Below are positions 33,464-41,620 of a stretch of DNA of 64,000 bases, piece after piece (the stretch's first letter is position 1; every line of letters begins with the position of its first letter). The stretch is from Armatimonadota bacterium (GTDB lineage Bacteria > Armatimonadota > Fimbriimonadia > Fimbriimonadales > Fimbriimonadaceae): assembly GCA_016125185.1 (NCBI GenBank), contig WGMG01000006.1, positions 310,001 through 374,000 on the forward strand, written 5' to 3'. Below the pieces are notes generated by a model, which made no database searches, was not told the DNA's origin, and saw only the letters and a list, made by a program, of their open reading frames with translations. A program made the translations under genes and the position numbers.

Positions 33464-33595
33464 GGTGGGCGAGTCCCCTCGATGAACCTCATCTGAAGCG
33501 AAAAGATTTGAGACCTAAACTGGTAATAATCGATTTCCCTCGAAGTCAAATTCAGCGTATGATGAGGGCATGTTTGTTTGGGGTTGGATAGAAGA

Positions 33596-34033
33596 ATGAT
33601 GATGGTTGCGGAAGCCTTACGGCAGGTTATCGAAGGTGACGACTTTGCTTCGCCGCGAGGGCTGCTCCGATCGATCAAGGCGGAAACCGCCGTGATTGTG
33701 CCGCTGGGCGCTCCTTACTCGATTGCCACCAATGTGGCTCACGCCAAGATTTGGCAGGAAGCTTGGCTTTGCCGCTTGCGCGGGGTTCAACTGCCAAAGA
33801 TTGTGATGGGGCAGGACTTTCCTGAGGTTTCGGAGAAAGAATGGGCGGATGTGCGCAAGGAGTTTTGCGATGGCTTGGATCAGGCGTACGAAATTGCCCA
33901 GCGCGACCCGTTTACTCACTTTGCGAAGGATGACGAGGCGGCGGTGCGGACCCTGCTTCGTATTGCCGCGCATGGGGCGTACCATGTGGGCCAGGTTGCT
34001 TTGCTCAAGCGAATGATTACGGCGAGCAACTGA
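33596..34033 (+). CDS. DinB-family protein
   Basis: A 145-residue four-helix protein. The first conserved His lies in ATNVAHAKIWQ, and a second pair in AAHGAYHVGQVALLKR near the C-terminus, matching the three-His metal site of the DinB/YfiT fold. There are three in-frame ATGs in a row at 33596-33604; I use the first. Family members include metal-dependent thiol transferases and damage-inducible proteins. It stands alone between suf and an Lrp-type regulator. Confidence 0.82.
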   Translation: MMMVAEALRQVIEGDDFASPRGLLRSIKAETAVIVPLGAPYSIATNVAHAKIWQEAWLCRLRGVQLPKIVMGQDFPEVSEKEWADVRKEFCDGLDQAYEIAQRDPFTHFAKDDEAAVRTLLRIAAHGAYHVGQVALLKRMITASN

Positions 34034-34225
34034 TTTTCGGTCCAGCCTCGGTCTATTTTGCGAAATTGACAGGAATGCCACACGATCTTAGGATCAAGGT
34101 CGCGGGTAACGTCGTCCAACTTCGAGGGTGGACCATAATTTGTTAAGATTCGACGATCCCGGCCTTAGGACCTCATTTCTCGACGGTGAGAGACGAAAAG
34201 TAAACTTTCTGGAAACCGAAGCGAA

Positions 34226-34690
34226 ATGAAAACACAGCTCGACGAGACCGACATTCAGATTCTGGGCATTTTACAAAAGGATGGGCGGATCACCAACGCC
34301 GATTTGGCGAAGGCGGTCGGGCTGAGCGCGCCGAGCGTCCTTCAGCGCGTCCGGATCCTTGAGAAGTCGGGGATCATCAAGAATTACGTGGCCATCCTGG
34401 ACGCGGAGCGGCTTGGCCGCAAGCTGATCGCATTCGTGAATGTGTCGCTCGCTCTGCACGAGAGTCAGCCGATCGAGCGATTTCGCAAAGCGGTGCAGGA
34501 GATTCCCGAGGTTGCCGAGGTTTACAACATCACCGGCGAGTACGACTTCATGCTGAAGGTTCAGGCGCGGGATATGCGCCACTACGAAAGCATTCTTCGA
34601 GATAAGATCACCAAGATTCGAGGCATCGGCAAGCTGAACACGTCGATCGTGTTGGGCACATCGAAGCACACAACAGAAATTCCTCTGTAG
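34226..34690 (+). CDS. Lrp/AsnC-family transcriptional regulator
   Basis: A 154-residue regulator. The N-terminal helix-turn-helix is LDETDIQILGILQKDGRITNADLAKAVGLSAPSVLQRVRILEKSGII (DIQILGILQKDGR and LAKAVGLSAPSVLQRV are the diagnostic parts). The C-terminal RAM/AsnC effector domain spans about 65-145, with NITGEYDFMLKVQARDM. It usually senses an amino acid and controls amino-acid or nitrogen genes. It precedes the cysteine desulfurase gene by 94 bases in the same direction, so that gene is a possible target, although this is only positional. Confidence 0.93.
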   Translation: MKTQLDETDIQILGILQKDGRITNADLAKAVGLSAPSVLQRVRILEKSGIIKNYVAILDAERLGRKLIAFVNVSLALHESQPIERFRKAVQEIPEVAEVYNITGEYDFMLKVQARDMRHYESILRDKITKIRGIGKLNTSIVLGTSKHTTEIPL

Positions 34691-34784
34691 ATTGCAGACT
34701 GTCCTTCGCGGGATTGGAAGCCGACTTACGAAATTCAGAGAAGTGTTTCAGTATCGGATGAGCGCAAATATCTCATAATAAGGC

Positions 34785-35849
34785 ATGCATGAGCGGTATT
34801 TCGACAATGCGGCAACGACGCCGGTCGATCCTCGGGTTGTGGCAGAAATGCTCCCTTACTTCACCGAGTTTCCGGGCAACGCGGCAACCATCCACCACTA
34901 TGGCCAGAAGGCCAAGGCGGCCATCGACCTCGCCCGCGAACGCATCGCCGCACTGATCGGAGCCGAAGATCCTTCGCAGGTGACCTTCTGCTCGGGTTCG
35001 TCAGAAGGGAACAACTGGGTTCTTTCCAACTTTTATGAGGGTCGCGTAGCGGTCTCGCCGTACGAGCACAGCAGTATCATCAAAATCGCCAAACGCGACG
35101 GGTTTACGATCCTGCCTCCTTTTGAGGAGTGTTTGCCCGAGGGGTTCGACATCGTGGCGCTCATGTCAGTGAACAATGAGGTCGGCACGATCTTCGATAC
35201 CGAGCTCATCCGCACTCGCACCCATAGCAAGAATCTTTTGGTCGATGTAACCCAATCGGCAGGCAAACTTCCGACGACGGTCGGCAACATCGACTACATG
35301 TCGGCGAGCGGCCACAAGTTCTATGCGCCCAAGGGTGTGGGCTTCCTCTATCAGAAGGAAGTGAATCTAAAGCCCTATTTGTTGGGTGGCGGACAAGAAA
35401 TGGGACGACGGGGTAGCACGGCCAATGTTCCGGGCATCGTGGCCCTCGGCGCGGCGGCGGCGATCGCCATGGATGAGTTGGACGAAAGGGTGGCTCACGC
35501 GACCCAATTGAAGGCGATTGTGACCGAAGCGATCAGCAAAATTTCGGACACGCAGATCAACGGTCCGGGCGTCAAATCGCCGTACGTTTTGAATGTCAGT
35601 TTCAAGGGAATTCAGGGTGAAACTCTGCTTGTCGAACTCGATCAGGCGGGGTATTGTTGCAGTGCCGGGGCGGCGTGCAGCAGCACCAGCAAAGAGCCTT
35701 CTTCGGTTTTGATCGCGTTGGGCTTGTCTCCCGAATGGATGCGGGGTACAGTGAGGATCAGTTTTGGTAAGTTCAACACTCCCGAGGCCGCGGCAGACCT
35801 CGGTCGAGACATCACGCGAATCGTGGAAAAACTACGGGCTTTGAAATAA
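34785..35849 (+). CDS. Cysteine desulfurase, NifS/IscS type
   Basis: A 354-residue class V aminotransferase. YFDNAATTPVDPRV opens the protein, PLP is bound at K178 (SGHKFYAPKGVGFLY), and the catalytic Cys loop is CSAGAACSS (C298 in the NifS/IscS position, with extra C291 and C292). The loop is long, as in group I (IscS-like), rather than the short SufS type. It removes sulfur from cysteine for Fe-S cluster or tRNA thiolation. It is slightly shorter than IscS (about 400). Together with sufCD it suggests this locus serves Fe-S assembly, although the genes are divergent and separated by DinB and Lrp genes. Confidence 0.93.
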   Translation: MHERYFDNAATTPVDPRVVAEMLPYFTEFPGNAATIHHYGQKAKAAIDLARERIAALIGAEDPSQVTFCSGSSEGNNWVLSNFYEGRVAVSPYEHSSIIKIAKRDGFTILPPFEECLPEGFDIVALMSVNNEVGTIFDTELIRTRTHSKNLLVDVTQSAGKLPTTVGNIDYMSASGHKFYAPKGVGFLYQKEVNLKPYLLGGGQEMGRRGSTANVPGIVALGAAAAIAMDELDERVAHATQLKAIVTEAISKISDTQINGPGVKSPYVLNVSFKGIQGETLLVELDQAGYCCSAGAACSSTSKEPSSVLIALGLSPEWMRGTVRISFGKFNTPEAAADLGRDITRIVEKLRALK

Positions 35850-35963
35850 AGTCGTTTGAACTTGAAACTTTACGCCGACTAGAGTGCGTCATATAGAATT
35901 GCTGCAAAAACCGGTAGGACTTTGGTATTCAGAAGACCCCGGTCTTTTTGGCACGCGTTTAGC

Positions 35964-35992
35964 TTGACAAATCCTGGAAAAGCGTGATTGAA
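35964..35992 (+). promoter_or_regulatory. Possible promoter of the SigA-like gene
   Basis: TTGACA at 35964-35969 followed after 17-18 bases by a weak -10 (ATTGAA/TTGAAT). If real, it places the start of translation downstream of the GTG at 35984, consistent with the low third-position G+C of the codons before 36083. Confidence 0.35.
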
Positions 35993-36082
35993 TTAGCCGA
36001 TCACGGAGTCGCAAGGGCTTGTTCCAGGGAACCGGATATTACAGGCGAAGCTTGCGCGACATTTGGAGTAGATAAAAGTAAG

Positions 36083-37243
36083 ATGCCGATTGAAAATGGA
36101 TTGCCGACGCAGCCGCGACGAGGCCGAGCGATTACCGTTCGAACACCTGGACGCACCTCAGGGTTTATGGACCCCAATGTTTCTGCGCTCGAAGATCCTA
36201 CGCTAGATGGCGAAGACATGATGGATGTCGATGCCAGCGACGAAGAGCTTGAAGAGCTTGAGGCCGAGGGTGTCCAAGACGATTCTGAAGAGCTAGAGAT
36301 GTGGATGCGGCAGACTCGCCGCGCTCAGCTTTTGACGCCGGAGCAGGAAGTTCACCTCGCCGTTCTCGTCATGGCCAAAGAACTGGCCGAGAAAGGAAAG
36401 GAGAAGGAGCTTCTGAAGCTTCTTCAGCGCCGAGATATCACGCACCCGGTCGGAAAACCGACGGAGTTGAATCAGTTTATCATCACTCGCGTAGTGAACG
36501 AGGGTATCGAGGCGAAGCGCCACCTGATCGAGTCGAACCTTCGACTGGTTGTGTCGATCGCCAAGAAGTACAACGCTCGTGGAATTCCGCTTGCCGACCT
36601 GATCCAGGAAGGCAACCTCGGTTTGATCCGCGCGGTTGAGAAATTCGACTGGTCGAAGGGCTTCCGCTTCTCGACTTACGCGACTTGGTGGATTCGACGT
36701 GCGATTGCTCGCGCGATCATCAACCAGGGCCGAACGATCCGCATTCCGGTGTACGTGGCCGAACTGATCAACAAGGTTGTGAAGACGGCGTCGCGACTTC
36801 AGCAGGAGCTGCAGCGCGAGGCGACCGAGGAAGAGATCAGCCGTGAGGTTGGCCTGTCGGTTGATCGTGTCCGCGAAATGATGCGCGTGGCGGTCGAGCC
36901 GATCTCGCTTGAGACTCCGGTCGGTGAGAAGGACAACTCGTCCATCGGCGACTTCGTGCAGAGCCAGAACATGCCGACGCCGGGCGACGTCACTTGGAGC
37001 CTTATCCGACGCGAAGAGATCGACGGCATTCTCGGACGACTGACTGGCCGCGAGCGCGACGTGGTTCGCCTACGGTTCGGTCTAGACGATGGCCGCGCCC
37101 GAACCTTGGAAGAGGTCGGCGCTGAGTTGAACGTCACCCGCGAGCGAGTTCGACAGATCGAGCTTCGAGCGATGAAGAAGCTTCGCCACATCGGGCAAGA
37201 GCTTTCTTCGCAGGGCTTCACGGTTACGTCGAACCCGAACTAA
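36083..37243 (+). CDS. RNA polymerase primary-type sigma factor (SigA-like)
   Basis: A sigma-70 factor of about 386 residues. An acidic N-terminal stretch ([20 protein letters not shown]-type) precedes region 1.2. A helical non-conserved insert lies between 1.2 and 2.1. Region 2 ([45 protein letters not shown]) and region 3 ([40 protein letters not shown]) resemble primary sigma closely. Region 4 ([32 protein letters not shown]) reads the -35. The frame is open to GTG 35984, but those 33 codons look non-coding and a TTGACA overlaps them, so I start at ATG 36083. It ends with a strong hairpin at 37247. Confidence 0.9.
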   Translation: MPIENGLPTQPRRGRAITVRTPGRTSGFMDPNVSALEDPTLDGEDMMDVDASDEELEELEAEGVQDDSEELEMWMRQTRRAQLLTPEQEVHLAVLVMAKELAEKGKEKELLKLLQRRDITHPVGKPTELNQFIITRVVNEGIEAKRHLIESNLRLVVSIAKKYNARGIPLADLIQEGNLGLIRAVEKFDWSKGFRFSTYATWWIRRAIARAIINQGRTIRIPVYVAELINKVVKTASRLQQELQREATEEEISREVGLSVDRVREMMRVAVEPISLETPVGEKDNSSIGDFVQSQNMPTPGDVTWSLIRREEIDGILGRLTGRERDVVRLRFGLDDGRARTLEEVGAELNVTRERVRQIELRAMKKLRHIGQELSSQGFTVTSNPN

Positions 37244-37246
37244 GTT

Positions 37247-37288
37247 GACATGACAAGGGCCGCGCGAATGCGCGGCCCTTGTCATGTC
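37247..37288 (+). terminator. Strong hairpin terminator after the SigA-like gene
   Basis: A 19-bp perfect stem beginning GACATGACAAGGG (37247-37265 with 37270-37288) and loop GAAT, directly after the stop codon. No T-tract follows. Confidence 0.75.
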
Positions 37289-37387
37289 TGAGGCTTCTGG
37301 CTTCAGCTTTGAATCTAGAATTGTTCGACGACACCATTGTTGTGACGTCCTAGGGTGTAAATTCGAGAAAATTGAAAATTTTTCGAT

Positions 37388-37424
37388 CCATCCCAACTTT
37401 TCCCGCAAAGCCTGCGACTGATAG
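37388..37424 (+). promoter_or_regulatory. Repeat copy 1: putative ECF promoter of the sigma/anti-sigma operon
   Basis: AACTTTT (-35-like, 37394-37400), then CGCAAAG, then CCTGCGACTGATAG (-10-like CGACT, ending 37424). The 30-base core matches copy 2 (38409-38438) at 27 positions with identical spacing. AAC at -35 and CG at -10 are hallmarks of ECF promoters. Confidence 0.6.
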
Positions 37425-37512
37425 TCAGGTGCAAAACTCGGAAACCTTTGGGTTGCGCGAATGGGTGGAGTGGAAAGTTACAGGTCGATCCAAGAAAGAA
37501 CTGCATGCTGAG

Positions 37513-38001
37513 ATGCCTCCCTTCGAGGAATTGATTCGGACCTATGGAACCGAACTGCGCCGTTTTGTCTATCTGAAGGTCGAAGCCGAAGCGGTGGAAG
37601 ATGTTCTTCAGGAGGTATGGGTTGCCGCTTGGCAGGGATATTCGGGAGTTCAGAACCCTACTACCATCCGGGCCTGGATCTACGGCATCTGTCTTCACAA
37701 ATGCCACGACCATTATCGAGATAAGGCGAGGGAGAGTAGCCATGTGGCTATTGCCGGTCTCGAAATCCTGGATCCGGGCCCTTCACCAGAGGGGTTGGCG
37801 GTTGATTCGGCACGGGTATCGGCCTTGCTCAAGAATCTGGACGACTCGCAACGCGAGGTTGTCGAACTGTATTACTATGCGCAACTGACGCTGGCCGAGA
37901 TATCCGAACTTCTGAAGCGAAACATGAACACGGTGAAGTACCAATTCTATCGGGCGCATACGACCCTGCTCGAGGTCGGACGGCGGGAGGAGCTTCTATG
38001 A
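37513..38001 (+). CDS. ECF sigma factor linked to PEP-CTERM protein
   Basis: A 162-residue ECF sigma factor when started at the ATG that gives MPPFEELIRTYGTELRRFVYLK, the usual first helix of region 2.1. The frame is open another 47 codons upstream, but that part overlaps the promoter-like repeat at 37388-37424, so it is unlikely to be translated. Region 2.2 is AEAVEDVLQEVWVAAWQGY, and region 4 is LDDSQREVVELYYYAQLTLAEISELLKRNMNTVKYQFYRA. The stop overlaps the next gene's start as ATGA, typical for a sigma/anti-sigma pair. It probably drives its own promoter and that of the PEP-CTERM gene. Confidence 0.9.
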   Translation: MPPFEELIRTYGTELRRFVYLKVEAEAVEDVLQEVWVAAWQGYSGVQNPTTIRAWIYGICLHKCHDHYRDKARESSHVAIAGLEILDPGPSPEGLAVDSARVSALLKNLDDSQREVVELYYYAQLTLAEISELLKRNMNTVKYQFYRAHTTLLEVGRREELL

Positions 38002-38435
38002 ACTGCCAGCAGCGCGAAACGGACCTGCTGATGCTGGTCCATGGCGAAGCCAAGGGATGGGTGAATCTGCGAACCCGCCTGCACATTCTCGGTTGTCGGC
38101 GCTGCCGAAGCAAGCTAGCCGAGTTTTACGTTTTGTCACAGGGTCTAGCCAACGATTTGGAGAATCCCCGCTTGGGCTCGCGGCGCATTATTCGGCCATC
38201 GTTGGCTGGTTTTGCCGCCGCGATGGTGGGGCTACTCGTGCTTTTGATTGCGGCGGGCGGTTTGGTTACGGTTTGGGTGCGGAGCACGACCGTCACGCCA
38301 CCCTGTAGCTCGGAGCCGCCCAGCGCAAGGAGGGGACCGATTGCAGTTAACGAAGCGTCACCCGTGATGCCGATGGTCCCGAAGAAGAAGGAAGTTTTGG
38401 CACCATCCAACTTTTTTCGCAAAACCTGCGACTGA
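37998..38435 (+). CDS. Zinc-type membrane anti-sigma factor (ZAS-like)
   Basis: A 145-residue protein. The cytoplasmic N-terminus has HILGCRRCRSKL, an HxxxCxxC zinc-binding anti-sigma motif, preceded by MNCQQRETDLLMLVHGEAKG, the usual first helix. One membrane span lies at about residues 70-93 (FAAAMVGLLVLLIAAGGLVTVW). The extracytoplasmic tail is short and Pro-rich, with no known sensor domain. It would hold the ECF factor inactive until a signal arrives. The final codons (NFFRKTCD, stop) are inside promoter copy 2, so coding and promoter sequence overlap. Confidence 0.85.
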   Translation: MNCQQRETDLLMLVHGEAKGWVNLRTRLHILGCRRCRSKLAEFYVLSQGLANDLENPRLGSRRIIRPSLAGFAAAMVGLLVLLIAAGGLVTVWVRSTTVTPPCSSEPPSARRGPIAVNEASPVMPMVPKKKEVLAPSNFFRKTCD

Positions 38436-38438
38436 TAG
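38403..38438 (+). promoter_or_regulatory. Repeat copy 2: putative ECF promoter of the PEP-CTERM gene
   Basis: AACTTTTTTCGCAAA then ACCTGCGACTGATAG, ending 43 bases before the PEP-CTERM ATG. It overlaps the anti-sigma stop codon. Same -35/-10 spacing as copy 1. Confidence 0.6.
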
Positions 38439-38481
38439 CCCGTGGGAGGGACGCAGTCTCTCCTCGCCATAGGTAGAAACC

Positions 38482-39036
38482 ATGACTCGATCAGTCCTTA
38501 CTTTGACGGCTTTATTTGCCTTAGCGGCCGCCTCTCTTGCGCAAACGAACGCAGAGGGCTTCATCACCTATACGCAGAACAACTCGCTGTTCACTTACGA
38601 CATCACGCTCCACAATACGGGCACGACCAATATCGGAACCCTTTGGTATGCCTGGGTGCCGGGCCAGGACTACCTGCCTGTACCGCCTTCCTCAACTTCT
38701 AGCCCTTCCGGTTGGACGTTTACGCAGACGACCAGCCTAGGCTTTGGAACTGGTCTACGATGGACGGCTCCGGGAGCCTTGGAGATCGCGCCCGGCGACA
38801 CAATGTCCGGCTTCGAGTTCACCACGACAACGACCCCAGCCGAGTTGGCGGGGCTGTCGATTTTTGGGGCTCATCCTCCGGTAGGGACAAGCTTTGTGTA
38901 TGAGCATGCTTTCTCTGGCTTGAACTCGTCGGGTGGCTTTACATCGATTGTGATCAATCCGGTGCCGGAGCCGGCGACCTTCGGTGCGCTTGGACTCGGT
39001 GCCTTCTGCCTGGTGCGCCGTCGCCGACGAGGATAA
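38482..39036 (+). CDS. PEP-CTERM surface protein
   Basis: A 184-residue exported protein. Signal peptide MTRSVLTLTALFALAAASLAQ; Thr/Ser-rich beta-type body with the LHNTGTTNIGTLWYAWVPGQDY and IAPGDTMSGFEF segments, typical of small secreted PEP-CTERM proteins. The C-terminus VPEPATFGALGLGAFCLVRRRRRG is the sorting signal (here given for its parts: VPEP motif, short hydrophobic span, Arg-rich end), recognised by an exosortase. No exosortase gene lies in the window. It lies directly downstream of an ECF/anti-sigma pair and repeat copy 2. Confidence 0.92.
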   Translation: MTRSVLTLTALFALAAASLAQTNAEGFITYTQNNSLFTYDITLHNTGTTNIGTLWYAWVPGQDYLPVPPSSTSSPSGWTFTQTTSLGFGTGLRWTAPGALEIAPGDTMSGFEFTTTTTPAELAGLSIFGAHPPVGTSFVYEHAFSGLNSSGGFTSIVINPVPEPATFGALGLGAFCLVRRRRRG

Positions 39037-39142
39037 GACTTCAACGTTCCGGTTTGCCCATCGGAACTCCTGCCTCCAAAAAGAAAGGGGCGTTTACTCA
39101 GCAGACTATCTGGCCAAACCATTCGGATGATATGCTCACAGC

Positions 39143-39613
39143 ATGATTCCGATCCTGCTGATGGCAGCCTGGCTGCCAACGCCCCAAAACCCTACGGCCA
39201 ATACCGAGGACGTCAAGAGTGAAGACGCCATCATCAAGGCCGTGTATGACGTCATTTCCGGACCGGCGGGCAAGGCCCGCGATTGGGACCGTTTTCAGTC
39301 GCTTTTCGATGCTAAAGGCACCCTTTGCGCCGTGGTGAAGAATCGCCAGGGCAAGAAGGTTGCGATCACGATGACGCCGGACGACTATGTGAAGAATTCG
39401 GGTCCGTACTTGGAGAAGAACGGCTTCTTTGAGCGTGAATCGAAGCGAAAGTCGATGCGCTCGGGAGATTTGGTGATGGTGTTCAGCGATTATGAGTCGC
39501 GCAACAAGCCTGACGACAAGAAGCCGTTCGAGGTTGGGACGAACTCGCTTCAGTTATTCACCGATGGGACTCGGTGGTATGTTCATTCGATTTTGTGGCA
39601 GGGCTCAGACTAA
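39143..39613 (+). CDS. Exported NTF2-like (SnoaL-type) protein
   Basis: A 156-residue protein with a short N-terminal hydrophobic segment (MIPILLMAAWLP). The body resembles the nuclear-transport-factor-2-like fold: AIIKAVYDVISGPAGKARDWDRFQSLFDAKGTLCAV at the start and VGTNSLQLFTDGTRWYVHSILWQ at the end, the usual first-helix and last-strand parts. These folds are often binding domains or small enzymes; no catalytic residues can be named. It overlaps the convergent MFS gene by 4 bases. Confidence 0.7.
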   Translation: MIPILLMAAWLPTPQNPTANTEDVKSEDAIIKAVYDVISGPAGKARDWDRFQSLFDAKGTLCAVVKNRQGKKVAITMTPDDYVKNSGPYLEKNGFFERESKRKSMRSGDLVMVFSDYESRNKPDDKKPFEVGTNSLQLFTDGTRWYVHSILWQGSD

Positions 39614-41544
39614 CTCGCAGTTTCATCGTGCGGGATGAAGTTGAGGGTGAGGAGGCCCGGTATAGCGAAGAGCAGGGCGGCGAGGAAGACGGTTCGATAT
39701 CCCTCGCTTGATGCCTGGATGACGCCGCCGATAATGCCGGAGAGGGCAATGAACGTGGCTCCGAGACCGGTACCGATGGCGTAATGAGCGGTTCGGTGGT
39801 TGCCGCGTTGGGCGACAGACATCAGGTACACGGCATAGCCAGCGTAGCCGAGACCGTAGCCGAATTGGTCCATGAATTCGACGAAGCCAATGAAGGCCAT
39901 GTTCGATGGCTGGGCCATGGCGGCGTAGAGGTAGAGGAAGATGGGCAGGTGCATGAGGATGGCGATCACCCAGAAGCCCCGCTTGAGTCCGATTTTGCTC
40001 GCGAGGACGCCGCCGACAATGCCGCCAAGGATGATGCCGCCGACGCCGATCGTGCCTTTGATGAAGCCGAACTGAGCGTTGTTGAGGGCGAGGCCGCCTT
40101 TGGCGAGATCGTCCTTGAGGAATAAGGCAGACATCTTGGCGACCATCGCCTCGGAGAACCGGTAGAAGGTGAGGAATCCCAGGATAGGGATGACACCGGA
40201 CTGCCGGAAGAAGCTTGAGAAAGCCTCGCCCATGGCAGTGCCCCGCAGGGATTTTCGAAGAATGATCACGAGAGCGACGGCGATGGGGATGCAAACGAGG
40301 ACCTGAATGATCTCGGCGGTGAGGCCGGACATATGGACGTCGATGCCGAAGGCCATTGCTTTCATGGGGAGAAGCCAACCTTTCAGGGCCACCGGATTGA
40401 GGCTGGCGAGCGTGTTCGCGGCGATTTTCCATGTCCCGCTGAGGGCGAAGTAGGTTGCCGCGTAGAAGCCGAGGATGGCGAGGGTGCGATTGAGGTTTCC
40501 CCGGAATTGGCCGAGCTGAGCCTCGTCTGGGCTCTTGTCCTGCGACGGGGCGGGAACGAGGAAGCGAGCCGGGACCATGAGCAGAGCGTAGAGGACGGCG
40601 ACGGCAAAAAGCGAAATGAACCAGGCGGTTGGCGCGGACATCGCCCGGGTGGCGGGTTGTCCGGTGAACGAGTCGGCGGGATCGCCGGTTGGGTAGCTGG
40701 TGAGTTTGGCCGTGCTGTCGGAGGGCTTGTCGGAGATGACCTTGCCGAGTTGGTACAGCCCAAGAGTGACCTGCTTGCCCGCAACTTCCAGTTTGCCGTT
40801 CTGAATATTGAACTGATTTTCGACGCCGGGAATCGCGACGGGAGAGCCCTTGTCATCCAAGAGTTTCTGCCCTTGGTCGGTGGTCAATTCGCCTTGGTCG
40901 AGGTGGAAAGTGGCGGTCTTGAGGTAGCTCGGCGACTTGTCGGCTGGCCCCTTGACGGAGAAGTAAAGATTGCCCTGAGTCTGAACCGTGACGGGGTTGA
41001 ACCGCATGAAATACCCGACCAGGAAGGGAACCAACGCCATGCAAATGAGGCGTCCGGCACGGTAGCAGGCGGTCTGAATTCCTGCGAAGGAGGCCTGGAC
41101 GGTTTTAGGAAAGGCGAGCAGGTAGAAGCCATCGGTGGCGATGTTGGTCATTGCCGAGACAAAGGCGGTTCCCCCGAGGAAGATCAGCGAAACGGTGAAC
41201 GCCTTTTGGCCGGGGAGCAAGAGGAACGGCGCAAGGGCCAGGCACGCGGTGAGGATCAGTTGACCGAGGAGAATCCACTTACGCTTTTGGGCGCTGAGGT
41301 CGACGAGGGGACCCAACAGGAATTGGAGCGACCAAGGCAAGGCGATGATGGACGTCCATGTGGCAATCTGCTCGTTGGGGATGCCAAGGTCCTTGTAGAA
41401 GACGGTCGAAAGTTCGGAAATGATGGTGACCGGAATGGCCTGCATCACATACAGCAATGGGACGAACTTCCAGGGATTGTAGGTCTCGACCGGGGCCGGG
41501 GTGGTGTCCACGCTTGGCTGAACGACTTCCGTGTCTTCGGACAT
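39610..41544 (-). CDS. AmpG-like MFS transporter with large insert
   Basis: A 644-residue permease. The N-terminal half has the AmpG/PAT-family layout: FVPLLYVMQAIPVTIISELSTVFYKDLG, then PWSLQFLLGPLVDL and MTNIATDGFYLLAF. AmpG imports GlcNAc-anhydro-muropeptides for wall recycling. After about helix 6, residues about 185-300 form a hydrophilic insert (with TDQGQKLLDDKGSPVAI), absent from ordinary AmpG (about 490 residues), before the remaining helices. The match is moderate and the substrate could differ. There is no neighbouring cell-wall recycling gene. Confidence 0.75.
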   Translation of the reverse strand: MSEDTEVVQPSVDTTPAPVETYNPWKFVPLLYVMQAIPVTIISELSTVFYKDLGIPNEQIATWTSIIALPWSLQFLLGPLVDLSAQKRKWILLGQLILTACLALAPFLLLPGQKAFTVSLIFLGGTAFVSAMTNIATDGFYLLAFPKTVQASFAGIQTACYRAGRLICMALVPFLVGYFMRFNPVTVQTQGNLYFSVKGPADKSPSYLKTATFHLDQGELTTDQGQKLLDDKGSPVAIPGVENQFNIQNGKLEVAGKQVTLGLYQLGKVISDKPSDSTAKLTSYPTGDPADSFTGQPATRAMSAPTAWFISLFAVAVLYALLMVPARFLVPAPSQDKSPDEAQLGQFRGNLNRTLAILGFYAATYFALSGTWKIAANTLASLNPVALKGWLLPMKAMAFGIDVHMSGLTAEIIQVLVCIPIAVALVIILRKSLRGTAMGEAFSSFFRQSGVIPILGFLTFYRFSEAMVAKMSALFLKDDLAKGGLALNNAQFGFIKGTIGVGGIILGGIVGGVLASKIGLKRGFWVIAILMHLPIFLYLYAAMAQPSNMAFIGFVEFMDQFGYGLGYAGYAVYLMSVAQRGNHRTAHYAIGTGLGATFIALSGIIGGVIQASSEGYRTVFLAALLFAIPGLLTLNFIPHDETAS

Positions 41545-41620
41545 TGGACCCTGATTGTATCACCGTTTCTTGCGGTGCGAGTGCGAGTGCAACGGTATGG
41601 GCAAGGGCAAGGGTATGGAC

